Assembly (NCBI GenBank): GCA_016875335.1
Contig: VGRO01000009.1
Coordinates: forward strand, 1-63,610
Source of the DNA: Deltaproteobacteria bacterium
GTDB lineage: Bacteria > Myxococcota_A > UBA9042
DNA length: 63,610 nt
Reading direction: 5' to 3'
Below are positions 46,007-55,868 of this stretch, piece after piece. Positions within the stretch are counted from its first letter, which is position 1; each line of letters starts with the position of its first letter. The notes beneath the pieces are model-generated. The model was not told the origin of the DNA. It saw nothing but the letters and a program-made list of their open reading frames with translations, and searched no databases. The translations under genes and the position numbers were made by a program.

Positions 46007-46722
46007 ATGAGGGCGCTCCGGGCCAATACCCCATGGATCGTCGTCACCGCGACCTGCCTTGTCGCCTGCAGCTCCCCACCGGTCAGCTCTGCGCCCGCCG
46101 CCTCCCGCCCCAAAACCTGAACCCACGCTGTGGGCGGGCGGCCACGTCACCAAGATCCTCGCCGCCGACCGCGTGGTGTTCAGCCGCGGCAGCGACGACG
46201 GCATCGCGCTCGGCCGCGACGACCTGACGCTGCACCCGCTGTTGCCCAGCGACGACGGCAAGAACCAGTACCTCGAAACCGACATCCGCATTGCGCGCGG
46301 CAAGGTCGTCGAACTGCGGCCGACCGTCGAGGTCTTGTCGAGGTCCGGCAGCGACGCGGCGCGCGGAGAGCCTGGACGGCAAGACCGACCTGGTGGTGTT
46401 GAGCGCCTGCGAGACGGCGCTGCAGATGGGCAAATCGGCGGGAGAAGAGCTCATCAGCGTCGCCAGTGCCTTCGCCAACGCGGGCGCGCCGAGCCTGGTG
46501 GCATCGCTGTGGGAGGTGGACGACGAGGCAACCGCTGAGCTGATGACCGAGTTCTATCGGCTGATCAAGGCGGGCAAGGACAAGGAAGGAAGGCCGTTGG
46601 ATACACTCGAAGCCTTGCGCCAAGCGCAGTTGCACGTGATGCACCTGAACCGGGCCGGCGCCACGCCGTTTGCGGATCCGGCGTATTGGGCCGGATTCCA
46701 GCTCATCGGCGAGTATCGGTAG
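46007..46722 (+). pseudogene. frameshifted remnant of a CHAT-domain lipoprotein gene
   Basis: Three frames carry pieces of one gene. Codons from ATG 46007 give a 37-residue lipoprotein-type leader (VVTATCLVACSSPPVSS) that ends at TGA 46118-46120. The next frame continues GGHVTKILAADRVVFSRGSDDGIAL to about 46350. The third frame then gives a CHAT C terminus (LDGKTDLVVLSACETALQMG, then LVASLWEVDDEATAELM, ending at 46722). The His motif and the first part of the CHAT domain are missing. Sequencing error could explain a frameshift, but the missing half favours decay. Confidence 0.75.
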
Positions 46723-46765
46723 GCAAGTCTGGCCAGAATGCGTCAGCCGCGGCCCGCGGTCCGGC

Positions 46766-49075
46766 TCAGCCGGCGGACCCGCTGGCCACGGGCGGGGCAT
46801 CGGCGCTGGGGTCCGCGGGCGGCGGCGGCTTGTCTGGCGATTCGGCCTGTGGGGTTCCGCCCACGGGATTCGGAGCGACCGCCGACTTTGGAAAAGCCGC
46901 AGGCCCGTGGGCTGGATCCTGCCCCGCCGACCACCGGGTGACGTCGACCGGCAGCCCGAGCGTCACCGCGGGCTCGGAAATCTCCACCGCGGCCCGCTGG
47001 TTGCCGCACGCTACCTCGACGCCCAGCACGCGAACCCCGCCCGAGGTCGCCCACGCGCTCGGATAGGGCACGCGCACGCCGAAACCGCCGCTCGGCCCCA
47101 CGGTCGCGGCATTGAACCAGTGGTCGCCCCCTTGGCCGATCTGCAAGCGCACGGTGACCGTCGCCCTGCTGCCCGCGGGACAGCCGCCGCCGCGCACCAG
47201 CGCTCCAGGCACGCGCTCGAAGACCTTGGCGCGCAGGTCGGTGCTGGCAAAGGCCAGGCGCCAGGCGGGTCGGGCCTTGCACGTCCCGTCCGGGCTCTGG
47301 CTGCCGTTGCCGTAGTGCAGGCTGTGGGCGTTGATGCACGACCCCGCAGGGGTCAACGCCAAGCGGTCGTCGCGGTCGCGAACGGCCAAGACGTCGGGGT
47401 CGCGGCCGAGCGCTTCGGCGTAGCTGCGCATGGCGCTCATGGCCAGGGGCGAGGTCAGCCAGTAGCGCACGCGGTGGCGGTCCAGCAGCGTCTCGGTGTC
47501 GCCGGAGCCGTCGTCCAGGTGCAATGCAAGGCACGCGTCGAGGCCAGCGGTCTGGCCGGGCGCGATGTGCGGGCTGCACACGTTGGGCAATTGGCCGAGC
47601 GCGCGGATTTCGTGGCCAAGCGCCCAACTGGCCAGCACGGTGGGCGGGTTGCCGCGGTGTGGTGTGCGGTCGGCGCGGTCGCGCAGCCAGTCGAGGGCCT
47701 CCCACACCCGCACGCGCTTGGCCAGCGGCGGGGTGCGGACGTCGAGCGCGACCAGGCCCAACAGCGCAGTCGCCAACACGGCGGCGACCGACAGACGCCG
47801 GCCCCACGCGCCCGCGTCGTGCGCCTGGGCCAGCAGCGCCCCCGACACCACCGCGAGCGGCAGCGCCTGCAGCGTAGAAAACCGCGACTGTGCGACCGTC
47901 AGCAGCCAGCCGACGGCCAGCGCAGCGGTCCAGGTGCGCAGCGCTGGTCGGCTTTGGGTGGCGCGCCAGCCGAACCACAACAACAACGGCACCACCGGCA
48001 GCGACCAACTGGCCACGTCGGGGGTCAGGTGCCACCCGGCGTCCAATAGCGACGCCGACTCGTGGATGATGGCCACGTGGTTGCGGCCCGCCACGAACTG
48101 CGACCCGCCGAGGATCGCCTGCCGACCTGCGGGCCACAGCCCCATTGCGGCCGCGCTGAGCCCGATTGCCGCGCCGAGCGCCGCCCAACGGTGGGGTACG
48201 CGGGCCGCCACGGCGAACGCTGCCGCCCCCACCAGCGCGGCCACCGGCTGCAGCCAACTGGGCGCATGGGCCACTGCGGCCCCGCCCGCGGCGAATGGCG
48301 ACTGCAAGGCCAGGGGCTGGGCGCCGAGCCCCGCAACGGCGAGCGCCAGACCCCACGCGCGCGCGGCTCGGGCATGGTGCCCAGGGTCGGCGACCGCCAT
48401 CCGCACCAGCCCCAGGCCGCCGATCAGGCCAAGCGTCAGCGCCGACGAAGGCAGGCACCACACCGCCAGCGCCAGCGCCAGACCTGCGCCCGCCGACCAC
48501 GCCCGCCAGCGTGCAGATTCGGTGGCCGTGACAAGACCGCCGAGGGCGGCAAACGTCAGCAGTGGCTCGACGGCGTGGTGGTCGACCTTGCCGGCTTGCA
48601 GGTAGTTGTGCAGGCCACCGTGCACCGCCGCGACCACGCCGGCCAGCAGCGCCCCCAACGCCGCGCCCGGCCCCGACCGCAGGATGGCGGTGGCCGCAAC
48701 CGCCAGCGCGGTGGTCAGCGCCGCGCAGACGGCCACCACGGTCAGGCCCGCGACAATGGCGTCCTGCTGGGTGCTCCCTCCGGCGAGGTCGGCCGTGCGC
48801 GCGACCAACCAGTCGAAGCCCGGCGGCCACACCCAGGTCAGCCCTTCGGGGGTGTGGCTGAGCGGATCGGTCCACGGCACCTCACCGGCGAGGCCGGACT
48901 GGACGCGGTGGGTGTGGCCCCAGGAGTCGCCGCTGGTCAGCCACCAGCGGCCGCCGCGGTGCAGCGCGTCGAGGTGGCGGGTGCGCAGCCAGACGGTGGC
49001 CAGGGCCGTGCAGAGCCCGACCGCCCACAGCACCGGGCGCGGACTGGGGGCGGGCGGTTGGGCAGCGTGGTCCAC
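46766..49075 (-). CDS. STT3-like membrane glycosyltransferase (oligosaccharyltransferase family)
   Basis: This 769-residue protein has about twelve TM segments (residues 15-440) and a C-terminal soluble domain. Family features are SGDSWGHTHRVQSG near residue 50, where STT3 has its first acidic motif, and QAGKVDHHAVEPL near residue 160, matching the DHH/E motif of bacterial members. The usual WWDYG motif is replaced by SWALG in PTVLASWALGHEI. The GTG start has AAGG upstream. It may transfer glycans to proteins or lipids, or it may be a related glycosyltransferase. The C-terminal 40 residues are a Pro/Ala-rich tail. Confidence 0.75.
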   Translation of the reverse strand: MDHAAQPPAPSPRPVLWAVGLCTALATVWLRTRHLDALHRGGRWWLTSGDSWGHTHRVQSGLAGEVPWTDPLSHTPEGLTWVWPPGFDWLVARTADLAGGSTQQDAIVAGLTVVAVCAALTTALAVAATAILRSGPGAALGALLAGVVAAVHGGLHNYLQAGKVDHHAVEPLLTFAALGGLVTATESARWRAWSAGAGLALALAVWCLPSSALTLGLIGGLGLVRMAVADPGHHARAARAWGLALAVAGLGAQPLALQSPFAAGGAAVAHAPSWLQPVAALVGAAAFAVAARVPHRWAALGAAIGLSAAAMGLWPAGRQAILGGSQFVAGRNHVAIIHESASLLDAGWHLTPDVASWSLPVVPLLLWFGWRATQSRPALRTWTAALAVGWLLTVAQSRFSTLQALPLAVVSGALLAQAHDAGAWGRRLSVAAVLATALLGLVALDVRTPPLAKRVRVWEALDWLRDRADRTPHRGNPPTVLASWALGHEIRALGQLPNVCSPHIAPGQTAGLDACLALHLDDGSGDTETLLDRHRVRYWLTSPLAMSAMRSYAEALGRDPDVLAVRDRDDRLALTPAGSCINAHSLHYGNGSQSPDGTCKARPAWRLAFASTDLRAKVFERVPGALVRGGGCPAGSRATVTVRLQIGQGGDHWFNAATVGPSGGFGVRVPYPSAWATSGGVRVLGVEVACGNQRAAVEISEPAVTLGLPVDVTRWSAGQDPAHGPAAFPKSAVAPNPVGGTPQAESPDKPPPPADPSADAPPVASGSAG

Positions 49076-49180
49076 GAAGGCCTTGGGGCCGCGGGCGCGG
49101 CGTGGGTCCAGTGTAAACCATGTGCGGGGCTCGGACCCAGCGCCCCAACGGGGAGGACTGCGGCCGTCCCTTGCGAGCCC

Positions 49181-50497
49181 CTACCCCTCCAACGCCGCGA
49201 GCACGGCGCGCGACAGTTCGTCGCGGTGCCTGCGCACCTCGGCAGCGACTTCGTTGCGCACGCCGCGAAGCCACGCCAACCGCAGGACCTGTCGGCGCCG
49301 TTGCCAGCGTTCCGACCAGCGCAGCGCCAGCCATCCCGACAGCGGCCCGGCCACCGCGACCACCAGGGCCGCTCGCCAGCCACCCACTGCGGCCGCCACC
49401 CACGCCTGCGCGCCCCACCACGCCGGCATGCCGACCAGGCCGAGCAGCACCTTGATCGTGCCGATGAGGTCCGTTTCCGTGCCAGCCAGGACCACCGACA
49501 GCGGGCGGATCGCGCGGTAGGCCGGCCAGCCGAGCACGGCGCCGATCACCGCGAACGGACACATCCACAGCAGCCCCAAGGTGCCGCGCAGCACCGCGCC
49601 CGGGGCAGGAAGCGGTTCGTCGATCTGCCAGGGGTCGTCGATGCCCAGGTCGGCCAGCTCAGCCGCGAAGGCCGCAGCCTGGGTCTGCAAGCCATGGGCG
49701 CGGTCGGGATCGGCCGCCAGCAGGATCTGCCAGGCATGCGCAAGCCGCTGCGCCAGCGCCTGCTGGGCCGCCAGATCGCGCGCCGCCCCCTTGTGCACCC
49801 AGCCCGCCACGGCGACCAGACCGCGCAAAAGGGTCTGCTGGTCCGCCTGCAACACCACCTGCGAAAGATCGCCCTGCACGTCTTCGGTCAGTTGGCGGGC
49901 GGCGTCGAAGCCGCAGCCGTGGCGGGCGGCAAACGCGGACACGTCGAGGGGTTCGCCGATCTGCACCGCCACCCTGGACCGAAAAGTCTCTTTGGCCTGG
50001 TAGAGCAGTCCGCACGGGACCAGGTGCAGGCGGTCGGCCGGTTGCGCCTCGACATACGACAGCGCCAACCGCGCGGCCCCGGTCCTGAGCGGGCGCATGG
50101 TCGGGTCGCTGTGGCTGGTGCCCTCTGGAAACAGCGCAATCCAGCAGCCATGTTCCATCCGTTGACGGGCCAACGCGAAGGTCCGCTCGTTGTGACTGGT
50201 GTCGGCACCGTCGCGCGGCCGGAACACCGGCAGCCCCGCAAAGGCATTGAGGGCCAACCGGCCAACCGGATTGCCGAAAAGCGTGGACTTGGCCAAAAAA
50301 CCCACCGGTCGACCGACCGCCAGCCGCAGCACCACCGGGTCCAGCAGGCCATTGGGGTGGTTGGCGACCAGCAGGACCGCGCCCGTGGCCGGCAGATGGT
50401 GCAGCCCCGACACGGCGATCTCGCGGTAGAAAAGCCGCACCAGCCCCAAGCACAGCGATCGGACCGCACGGGTCAGCGCGCCGTCCGGTTCAGTCAC
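49181..50497 (-). CDS. PlsC-type (GPAT/lysophospholipid) acyltransferase
   Basis: This 438-residue protein has the acyltransferase block NHPNGLLDP (H47, D53), followed by VFRPRDG and LFPEGTSHSDPTMRPLRTGA, which carries the substrate-binding EGTS motif. Two to three TM segments lie near residues 320-400 (LRGTLGLLWMCPFAVIGAVLG and later). It belongs to the 1-acyl-glycerol-3-phosphate or lysophospholipid acyltransferase group. The GTG at 50497 overlaps the upstream MFS stop by GTGA; an ATG at 50509 would overlap by 16 bp. Co-translation with the Spinster-like transporter suggests joint lysolipid uptake and re-acylation. Confidence 0.88.
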   Translation of the reverse strand: MTEPDGALTRAVRSLCLGLVRLFYREIAVSGLHHLPATGAVLLVANHPNGLLDPVVLRLAVGRPVGFLAKSTLFGNPVGRLALNAFAGLPVFRPRDGADTSHNERTFALARQRMEHGCWIALFPEGTSHSDPTMRPLRTGAARLALSYVEAQPADRLHLVPCGLLYQAKETFRSRVAVQIGEPLDVSAFAARHGCGFDAARQLTEDVQGDLSQVVLQADQQTLLRGLVAVAGWVHKGAARDLAAQQALAQRLAHAWQILLAADPDRAHGLQTQAAAFAAELADLGIDDPWQIDEPLPAPGAVLRGTLGLLWMCPFAVIGAVLGWPAYRAIRPLSVVLAGTETDLIGTIKVLLGLVGMPAWWGAQAWVAAAVGGWRAALVVAVAGPLSGWLALRWSERWQRRRQVLRLAWLRGVRNEVAAEVRRHRDELSRAVLAALEG

Positions 50498-51711
50498 AGC
50501 TTGCGCCATCCCACGCCCCAGATCGCGGCCCCGAGCAGAAGCGTCGCAGGCACCATCCACATCGCGGTGGCCAGACCCAGGCCGCTGTCTGCCAACACGC
50601 CGACGATGGGCGGTGAAATGGCGTCGCCGAACAGGTGGATGGCCAGGATCGACAGCGCGAACGCCCGGGCGCACAGGCGGGCGGGGACGCTGTTGACGAT
50701 GAGCGCGTTGATGGGGCCGTTGTAGCACCACATGCAGAACTGCGCGGCGACGATGACCAGGGTGACCGCCGCCGCGCCGTGGACCTGCAGCGCCAAGCAT
50801 GCCAACGCAGCGGCAGCGGCCATGGTCGCGGCGCTCAGCAGAAAATACGGGTGCTTGACCCGGCCAGCCAGCCAATCGCCGAGGTAGCCACCGGCCAACG
50901 TGCCGCCCAGACCGCCAAGCACGGTGCCGGCGCCGACGATGCTGCCCGCCTCGGCCAGGTCGAATCCGCGGTGGCGCGCCAGGAACGTCGGGTACCAGTC
51001 GGCCAGCGCCCCCGAAGCAAAGGTCACCGCGACATAGCCGCCGACGGCATACACATACGGCCGGTTGGCGCGCAGCAGGCGCAAGGCCTCCGGCCAATCG
51101 GGCGGCGCCTCCCCAGGGTCGTGCCGGCGCGGGGGTTCGCGCAGAAACCACACCCACACCGCGGCCAAGAGCCCGGGCAGGCCGACCGCCACGAACGCGG
51201 CGCGCCAGCCCCAGAGCTGCCCCAGCGCGCCGCCGGCCGCAAAACCGACGGCCGCCCCGACCGGAATCGCCACGTAGAACCACGTCAGCGCCTTGTTGCG
51301 GCGCTCGGGCGGATAGAAATCGGCGATGAGTCCAGGACTCAAGGTGGCATAGGCCGCCTCGCCGACGCCGACCAGCGCCCGTGCCGACAGGAAGGACCAG
51401 AACCCCTGCGCCAGCGCCGCCGCCGCGGTGGCCACCGACCACAGCGCCACGCCAAAGGCGATGACCTTGCGGCGGGCGAAACGGTCGGCCAGCGACCCGA
51501 ACACCGGGCTGGCCAGCATGTACACGACCACGAACGCGGTCAGCGGCCAACTGGTCTGCGCGTCGTCCAGGTGCAGGTCGGCCTTGAAAAGGTCCTTGAC
51601 CGCGCTCGGCACGTAGCGATCGACGTAGTTCAGCAGGTTGAGCAGCGTCAGTGCCAACAGCGCGCGGCGGGCGCCCTTGGCTGTCGGTCGCTGCAGCGCG
51701 GGTTCGGTCAT
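50494..51711 (-). CDS. Spinster-like MFS transporter
   Basis: This 405-residue protein has twelve TM segments and the MFS signature GSLADRFARRKVI. The stretch GVGEAAYATLSPGLIADFYPPERRNKALTWFYVAIPVGAAVGF matches the Spinster family, whose human members carry lysophospholipids or sphingosine-1-phosphate. The overlapping downstream gene is an acyltransferase, an arrangement functionally reminiscent of LplT-Aas in enteric bacteria. Substrate assignment is inference. Confidence 0.87.
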   Translation of the reverse strand: MTEPALQRPTAKGARRALLALTLLNLLNYVDRYVPSAVKDLFKADLHLDDAQTSWPLTAFVVVYMLASPVFGSLADRFARRKVIAFGVALWSVATAAAALAQGFWSFLSARALVGVGEAAYATLSPGLIADFYPPERRNKALTWFYVAIPVGAAVGFAAGGALGQLWGWRAAFVAVGLPGLLAAVWVWFLREPPRRHDPGEAPPDWPEALRLLRANRPYVYAVGGYVAVTFASGALADWYPTFLARHRGFDLAEAGSIVGAGTVLGGLGGTLAGGYLGDWLAGRVKHPYFLLSAATMAAAAALACLALQVHGAAAVTLVIVAAQFCMWCYNGPINALIVNSVPARLCARAFALSILAIHLFGDAISPPIVGVLADSGLGLATAMWMVPATLLLGAAIWGVGWRKL

Positions 51712-51805
51712 GCGTCCTTGCGGCGTTCGGGGCGTGACGCCCGCTCTCGTTGGGTCCGGCGCGCGGTCGGGGTGTCCTGGACGCGCAGCGTGCCCATCGT
51801 GCCGC

Positions 51806-53092
51806 TCAATCGCTGTAGGTGACCCGGCCGCGGTACACCGTCAGCAGCGTCCGGCCCACCAGCGGTCGGCCCCACACCGGGGTATTGCGGCTCTTGCTTT
51901 GGTTGCTGTGGACGTCGAGCGTCCACGGCCGGTCGGGGTCGAGCAGGGCAAAGGTCGCCGGTTCGCCAATCCGCAGCATCGGCGCCGGCATGCCCAGGAT
52001 CACCCGCGGCATGGTCATGGTGGCGCGCACCAGCGCGGCGTCGTCGAGGTCGCCCTCGCGCACAAGGTCGCACAGCAGCGGCCACACGGTCTGCAAGCCG
52101 ATCGCCCCTGGCTGGGCGCGGTCGAATTCGACCTCCTTGTCGGCGACGCTCCACGGTTGGTGGTCGCTGCAGATGGCGTCGATGGTGCCGTCGCGCAGGC
52201 CGGCGAGCAGCGCCTGGCGGTCCGCCTCGGCGCGCAGCGGCGCCGCGAACCGCAGGTTGGTGTCGTAATCGCGCAGGTCCGCGTCGGTCCGCAGCAGGTG
52301 CCACGGGGTCACCGCCGCCGTCACCGCGATGCCGTCGGCCTTGGCGCGGCGCACGTGGTCCACCGACCGCGCCGCGCTCAAGCGCTGCAAGTGCAGCCGC
52401 CCCAGCGCAAGCTGGCACACGGCGATGTCGCGGGCGACGGCGATGTGCTCGGCCGCCGCTGGAATGCCGCGCAAGCCGAGCCTGGTCGACCACGGCCCCT
52501 CGTGCATCGCGCCGGCCCCGGCCAGGTCCAAGTCGAGCGGCTGACTGAACACGGCTCGGTCAAAGCTGCGCGCGTACTCCAAGGCCCGCCGCAGCATGCG
52601 CGACGACCGCACGGGCCGGTCGGCGTCGCCAAACGCCACCGCGCCGGCCTCGGTCATCTCGCCCATCGGCGACAGCGTCTCGCCTTGCAGACGGTGGGTC
52701 AGCGCGCCGATGGGCAAGAGGTCGCACAGGCCGATGTCGCGCGCCCGCCGCACGATGAGTTCGGTCACCGCGTGGTCGTCGTTGCTCGGCTGGGTGTCGG
52801 GACCGACCGCCACCGCGACATAGCCGCCCGCCGCTGCGCAGCGCGACAGCGACAAGAGGTCCTCATCCTGCTCCTGGCCCGGCTCGCGGCCCGCCGCGCA
52901 CAGGTCCACGAGCCCCGGCGTCAGCCAACAGCCGCGGGCATCGACGCGCTGGGCGCCGGGCATGTCGAGGTGTTGGCCCACCGCCGCGAAATGCCCGCCG
53001 ACCAGAAGGACGCTGCACGGTCCGGGCGGCAGGTTGGCCCAGCCACGCAGGTCGACATCGTCCAGGACCAGGTTGTCGGCGATCGGCAACAT
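51806..53092 (-). CDS. pyrC': dihydroorotase-like protein lacking HxH (PyrC')
   Basis: This 428-residue protein has the dihydroorotase fold landmarks LTPGLVDL and REPGQ, AICSDHQPWS and PVWGRPLVGRTLLTVYRGRVTY. The metal-binding DxHxHxREPG is replaced by DLCAAGREPG, so both His ligands (positions 65 and 67) are Cys and Ala. Such proteins are known as non-catalytic PyrC' partners of aspartate carbamoyltransferase in Pseudomonas. It lies three bases after pyrB, fitting that role. A catalytic dihydroorotase should exist elsewhere in the genome. Confidence 0.88.
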   Translation of the reverse strand: MLPIADNLVLDDVDLRGWANLPPGPCSVLLVGGHFAAVGQHLDMPGAQRVDARGCWLTPGLVDLCAAGREPGQEQDEDLLSLSRCAAAGGYVAVAVGPDTQPSNDDHAVTELIVRRARDIGLCDLLPIGALTHRLQGETLSPMGEMTEAGAVAFGDADRPVRSSRMLRRALEYARSFDRAVFSQPLDLDLAGAGAMHEGPWSTRLGLRGIPAAAEHIAVARDIAVCQLALGRLHLQRLSAARSVDHVRRAKADGIAVTAAVTPWHLLRTDADLRDYDTNLRFAAPLRAEADRQALLAGLRDGTIDAICSDHQPWSVADKEVEFDRAQPGAIGLQTVWPLLCDLVREGDLDDAALVRATMTMPRVILGMPAPMLRIGEPATFALLDPDRPWTLDVHSNQSKSRNTPVWGRPLVGRTLLTVYRGRVTYSD

Positions 53093-53095
53093 CGG

Positions 53096-54045
<950 letters not shown>

Positions 54046-54049
<4 letters not shown>

Positions 54050-54624
54050 GGCGACACGACCTTGGCCGGGCTGCCGGCGTCGACAGGCACCTGCACCACG
54101 CTATGCAACCGGCCGCGCGCATCGCACCGCACCTGGATCTTGTCTCCGGGTGGCACGGCCAGCACGTGGCCCACCGCGTCCGCGGCGATCGGCAACTCGC
54201 GGCCGCCGCGGTCGAGCAACACCGCCAGAGCCACTGCGCGCGGGCGGCCAAAGTCGACCAGCGCGTTCAGCGCCGCGCGCACGGTGCGGCCGGTGTACAG
54301 CACGTCGTCGACCAAGACCACCCGGCGGCCAGTGAGGTCGCCCGGCAGCGCCGTCTGGCCCTCCGCAGCGCGCGGCCCCTTGAGCCACATGTCGTCGCGG
54401 TAGAGCGTGATGTCGAGCGCGCCCACCTGTGGCGCGAAGCCAAGCGCCACGGTGAGCATGGCCGCCAATTCCTCGGCCACCGCGACGCCGCCGCTGCGGA
54501 TGCCGACGAGCCATGGAAACGTCGCGGGGTCGTGCGGCCAGGGCAGCGCCAGCACCTCGTCGGCAAGGCTGCGCAGCACCTGATCCAGGTCCGTGCGGTC
54601 CAGGATCGGCGGCCGGTCGTTCAC
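54046..54624 (-). CDS. pyrR: bifunctional pyrimidine regulator / uracil phosphoribosyltransferase
   Basis: This 192-residue protein has the PRPP-binding motif RRVVLVDDVLYTGRTVRAAL and the upstream WLVGIRSGGV. PyrR proteins bind pyr mRNA leaders in Gram-positive bacteria; some orthologues act only as weak UPRTases. GTG 54624 overlaps the lepB stop (GTGA). No attenuator is visible in the overlapping junction, so regulation of this operon is unclear. Confidence 0.95.
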
Positions 54625-55745
54625 GGCGAGGCCTGCCAGCGCCCGCAGTCACCGTCGGGCGCCTCTTGGTGGATGAACGTGAACATGCGGTGCAGTTCAG
54701 GCCGGTACCAGTCGTCCACGAACGCCCACCACCGCACGCCCGCCTTTCCCTTGACGGTATCGAGGGGCACCAGCCCAAAAAAACGACCGTCCTTGCTGTT
54801 GTCGCGGTTGTCGCCCATGACCAGCAGATGCCCGTCCGGCACCACGAAATCGGGGAAATCGCGGTTCTCTGGCGGGCTGTAGCGCATGGCGTGCGGGCCG
54901 TAGCGCAGCCCATTCCATTCTGCGGGCGGCCAGTGGGCGGCGTTGTCGACGTCGAGCAGCCCCGGTGCCGCCGACACGTGGTGCTGCGCCGTGTACACGA
55001 AGCCACCCAGGCACTCTTGGACCACCTTGCAGCGATAGGCCCCGCCGAACGCCGATTGTCCGCAGTCGCCGGCCTGGTCGACGATCTTGCGGGCGATGGG
55101 CTTGCCGTCGATGTGCAGGACGTTCTCGATCATGCGCACGCGCTGCCCCGCCACGGCCACCACGCGCTTGATGAGGTCCTTGCCGGCAGAATCCGGATCG
55201 TCTTCGTACGGGTACTCGAACACCACGATTTCGCCAGGTTTTGGGTCGCGCAGCGCCAGGTACTTGAGGCGCGTGAACGGGATCTTGAGCCCGTAGAGGA
55301 ACTTGTTGACGAAAAGGTGGTCGTGGATCTGCAGCGTCGGGATCATCGACCCCGTCGGGATCTTGAAGGCCTCGAACACGAACGCGCGGATGCCGAGCGT
55401 CAGCAGCAGCGCCAGGGCGATGGCCTCGACCAACTCGCGGGTCGGCGACTTGCGAAACTGCCCCAGGTGCAGGGTCAGCCCCTCGTCGAAAGCGGCCACC
55501 GCCCGGTCGAAGCGCGCGACGTGCTCGGGACCCGCGTCGCCCGGCGTCTGGGCGCGGGCTTGGCGCAGCGCGGCCAGCTGATCGCGCAGCACCTGCAACG
55601 CCTCGGGCGCCAGCAACCGGCCGCGCTTGCGCAGCAGGCTTTCCCCCGTGGATTCAAGGTATTCCGATCGCTCGCGCAGTTGGCGCAGCGCCCGGCGCAG
55701 GCCCTTGGGGTCGCTCGGCACGCTTGGAGACTGGGTCTGGCTCAC
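54621..55745 (-). CDS. lepB: signal peptidase I
   Basis: This 374-residue protein cleaves signal peptides. It has a hydrophilic coiled N terminus of about 105 residues, longer than usual, one TM segment (about 107-125), and the catalytic Ser133 (IPTGSMIPTL) and Lys193 (DLIKRVVAV). GDNRDNSKDGRFFG near residue 313 completes the family boxes. A 60-residue insertion with three Cys (DCGQSAFGGAYRC, ECLGG) separates the Lys box from the GDNRD box. It leads the pyr operon and starts at GTG. Confidence 0.95.
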   Translation of the reverse strand: MSQTQSPSVPSDPKGLRRALRQLRERSEYLESTGESLLRKRGRLLAPEALQVLRDQLAALRQARAQTPGDAGPEHVARFDRAVAAFDEGLTLHLGQFRKSPTRELVEAIALALLLTLGIRAFVFEAFKIPTGSMIPTLQIHDHLFVNKFLYGLKIPFTRLKYLALRDPKPGEIVVFEYPYEDDPDSAGKDLIKRVVAVAGQRVRMIENVLHIDGKPIARKIVDQAGDCGQSAFGGAYRCKVVQECLGGFVYTAQHHVSAAPGLLDVDNAAHWPPAEWNGLRYGPHAMRYSPPENRDFPDFVVPDGHLLVMGDNRDNSKDGRFFGLVPLDTVKGKAGVRWWAFVDDWYRPELHRMFTFIHQEAPDGDCGRWQASP

Positions 55746-55868
55746 GGGGTGGTCACCGGCAACACCGCAACATCAGGCATGATTGCCGTATCCGCCCCGC
55801 GACTGCGGTGAGGTTCGGGCGCGGCAGCCTACAACCCGATGCGCCCCGTTATCAATCCCGGCGGTCGC

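Noticed and set aside
46743-48875. Alternative minus-strand frame over the STT3-like gene
   Set aside because: It is Arg/Gly/Pro-rich with no TM segments; the overlapping frame shows a polytopic membrane protein.
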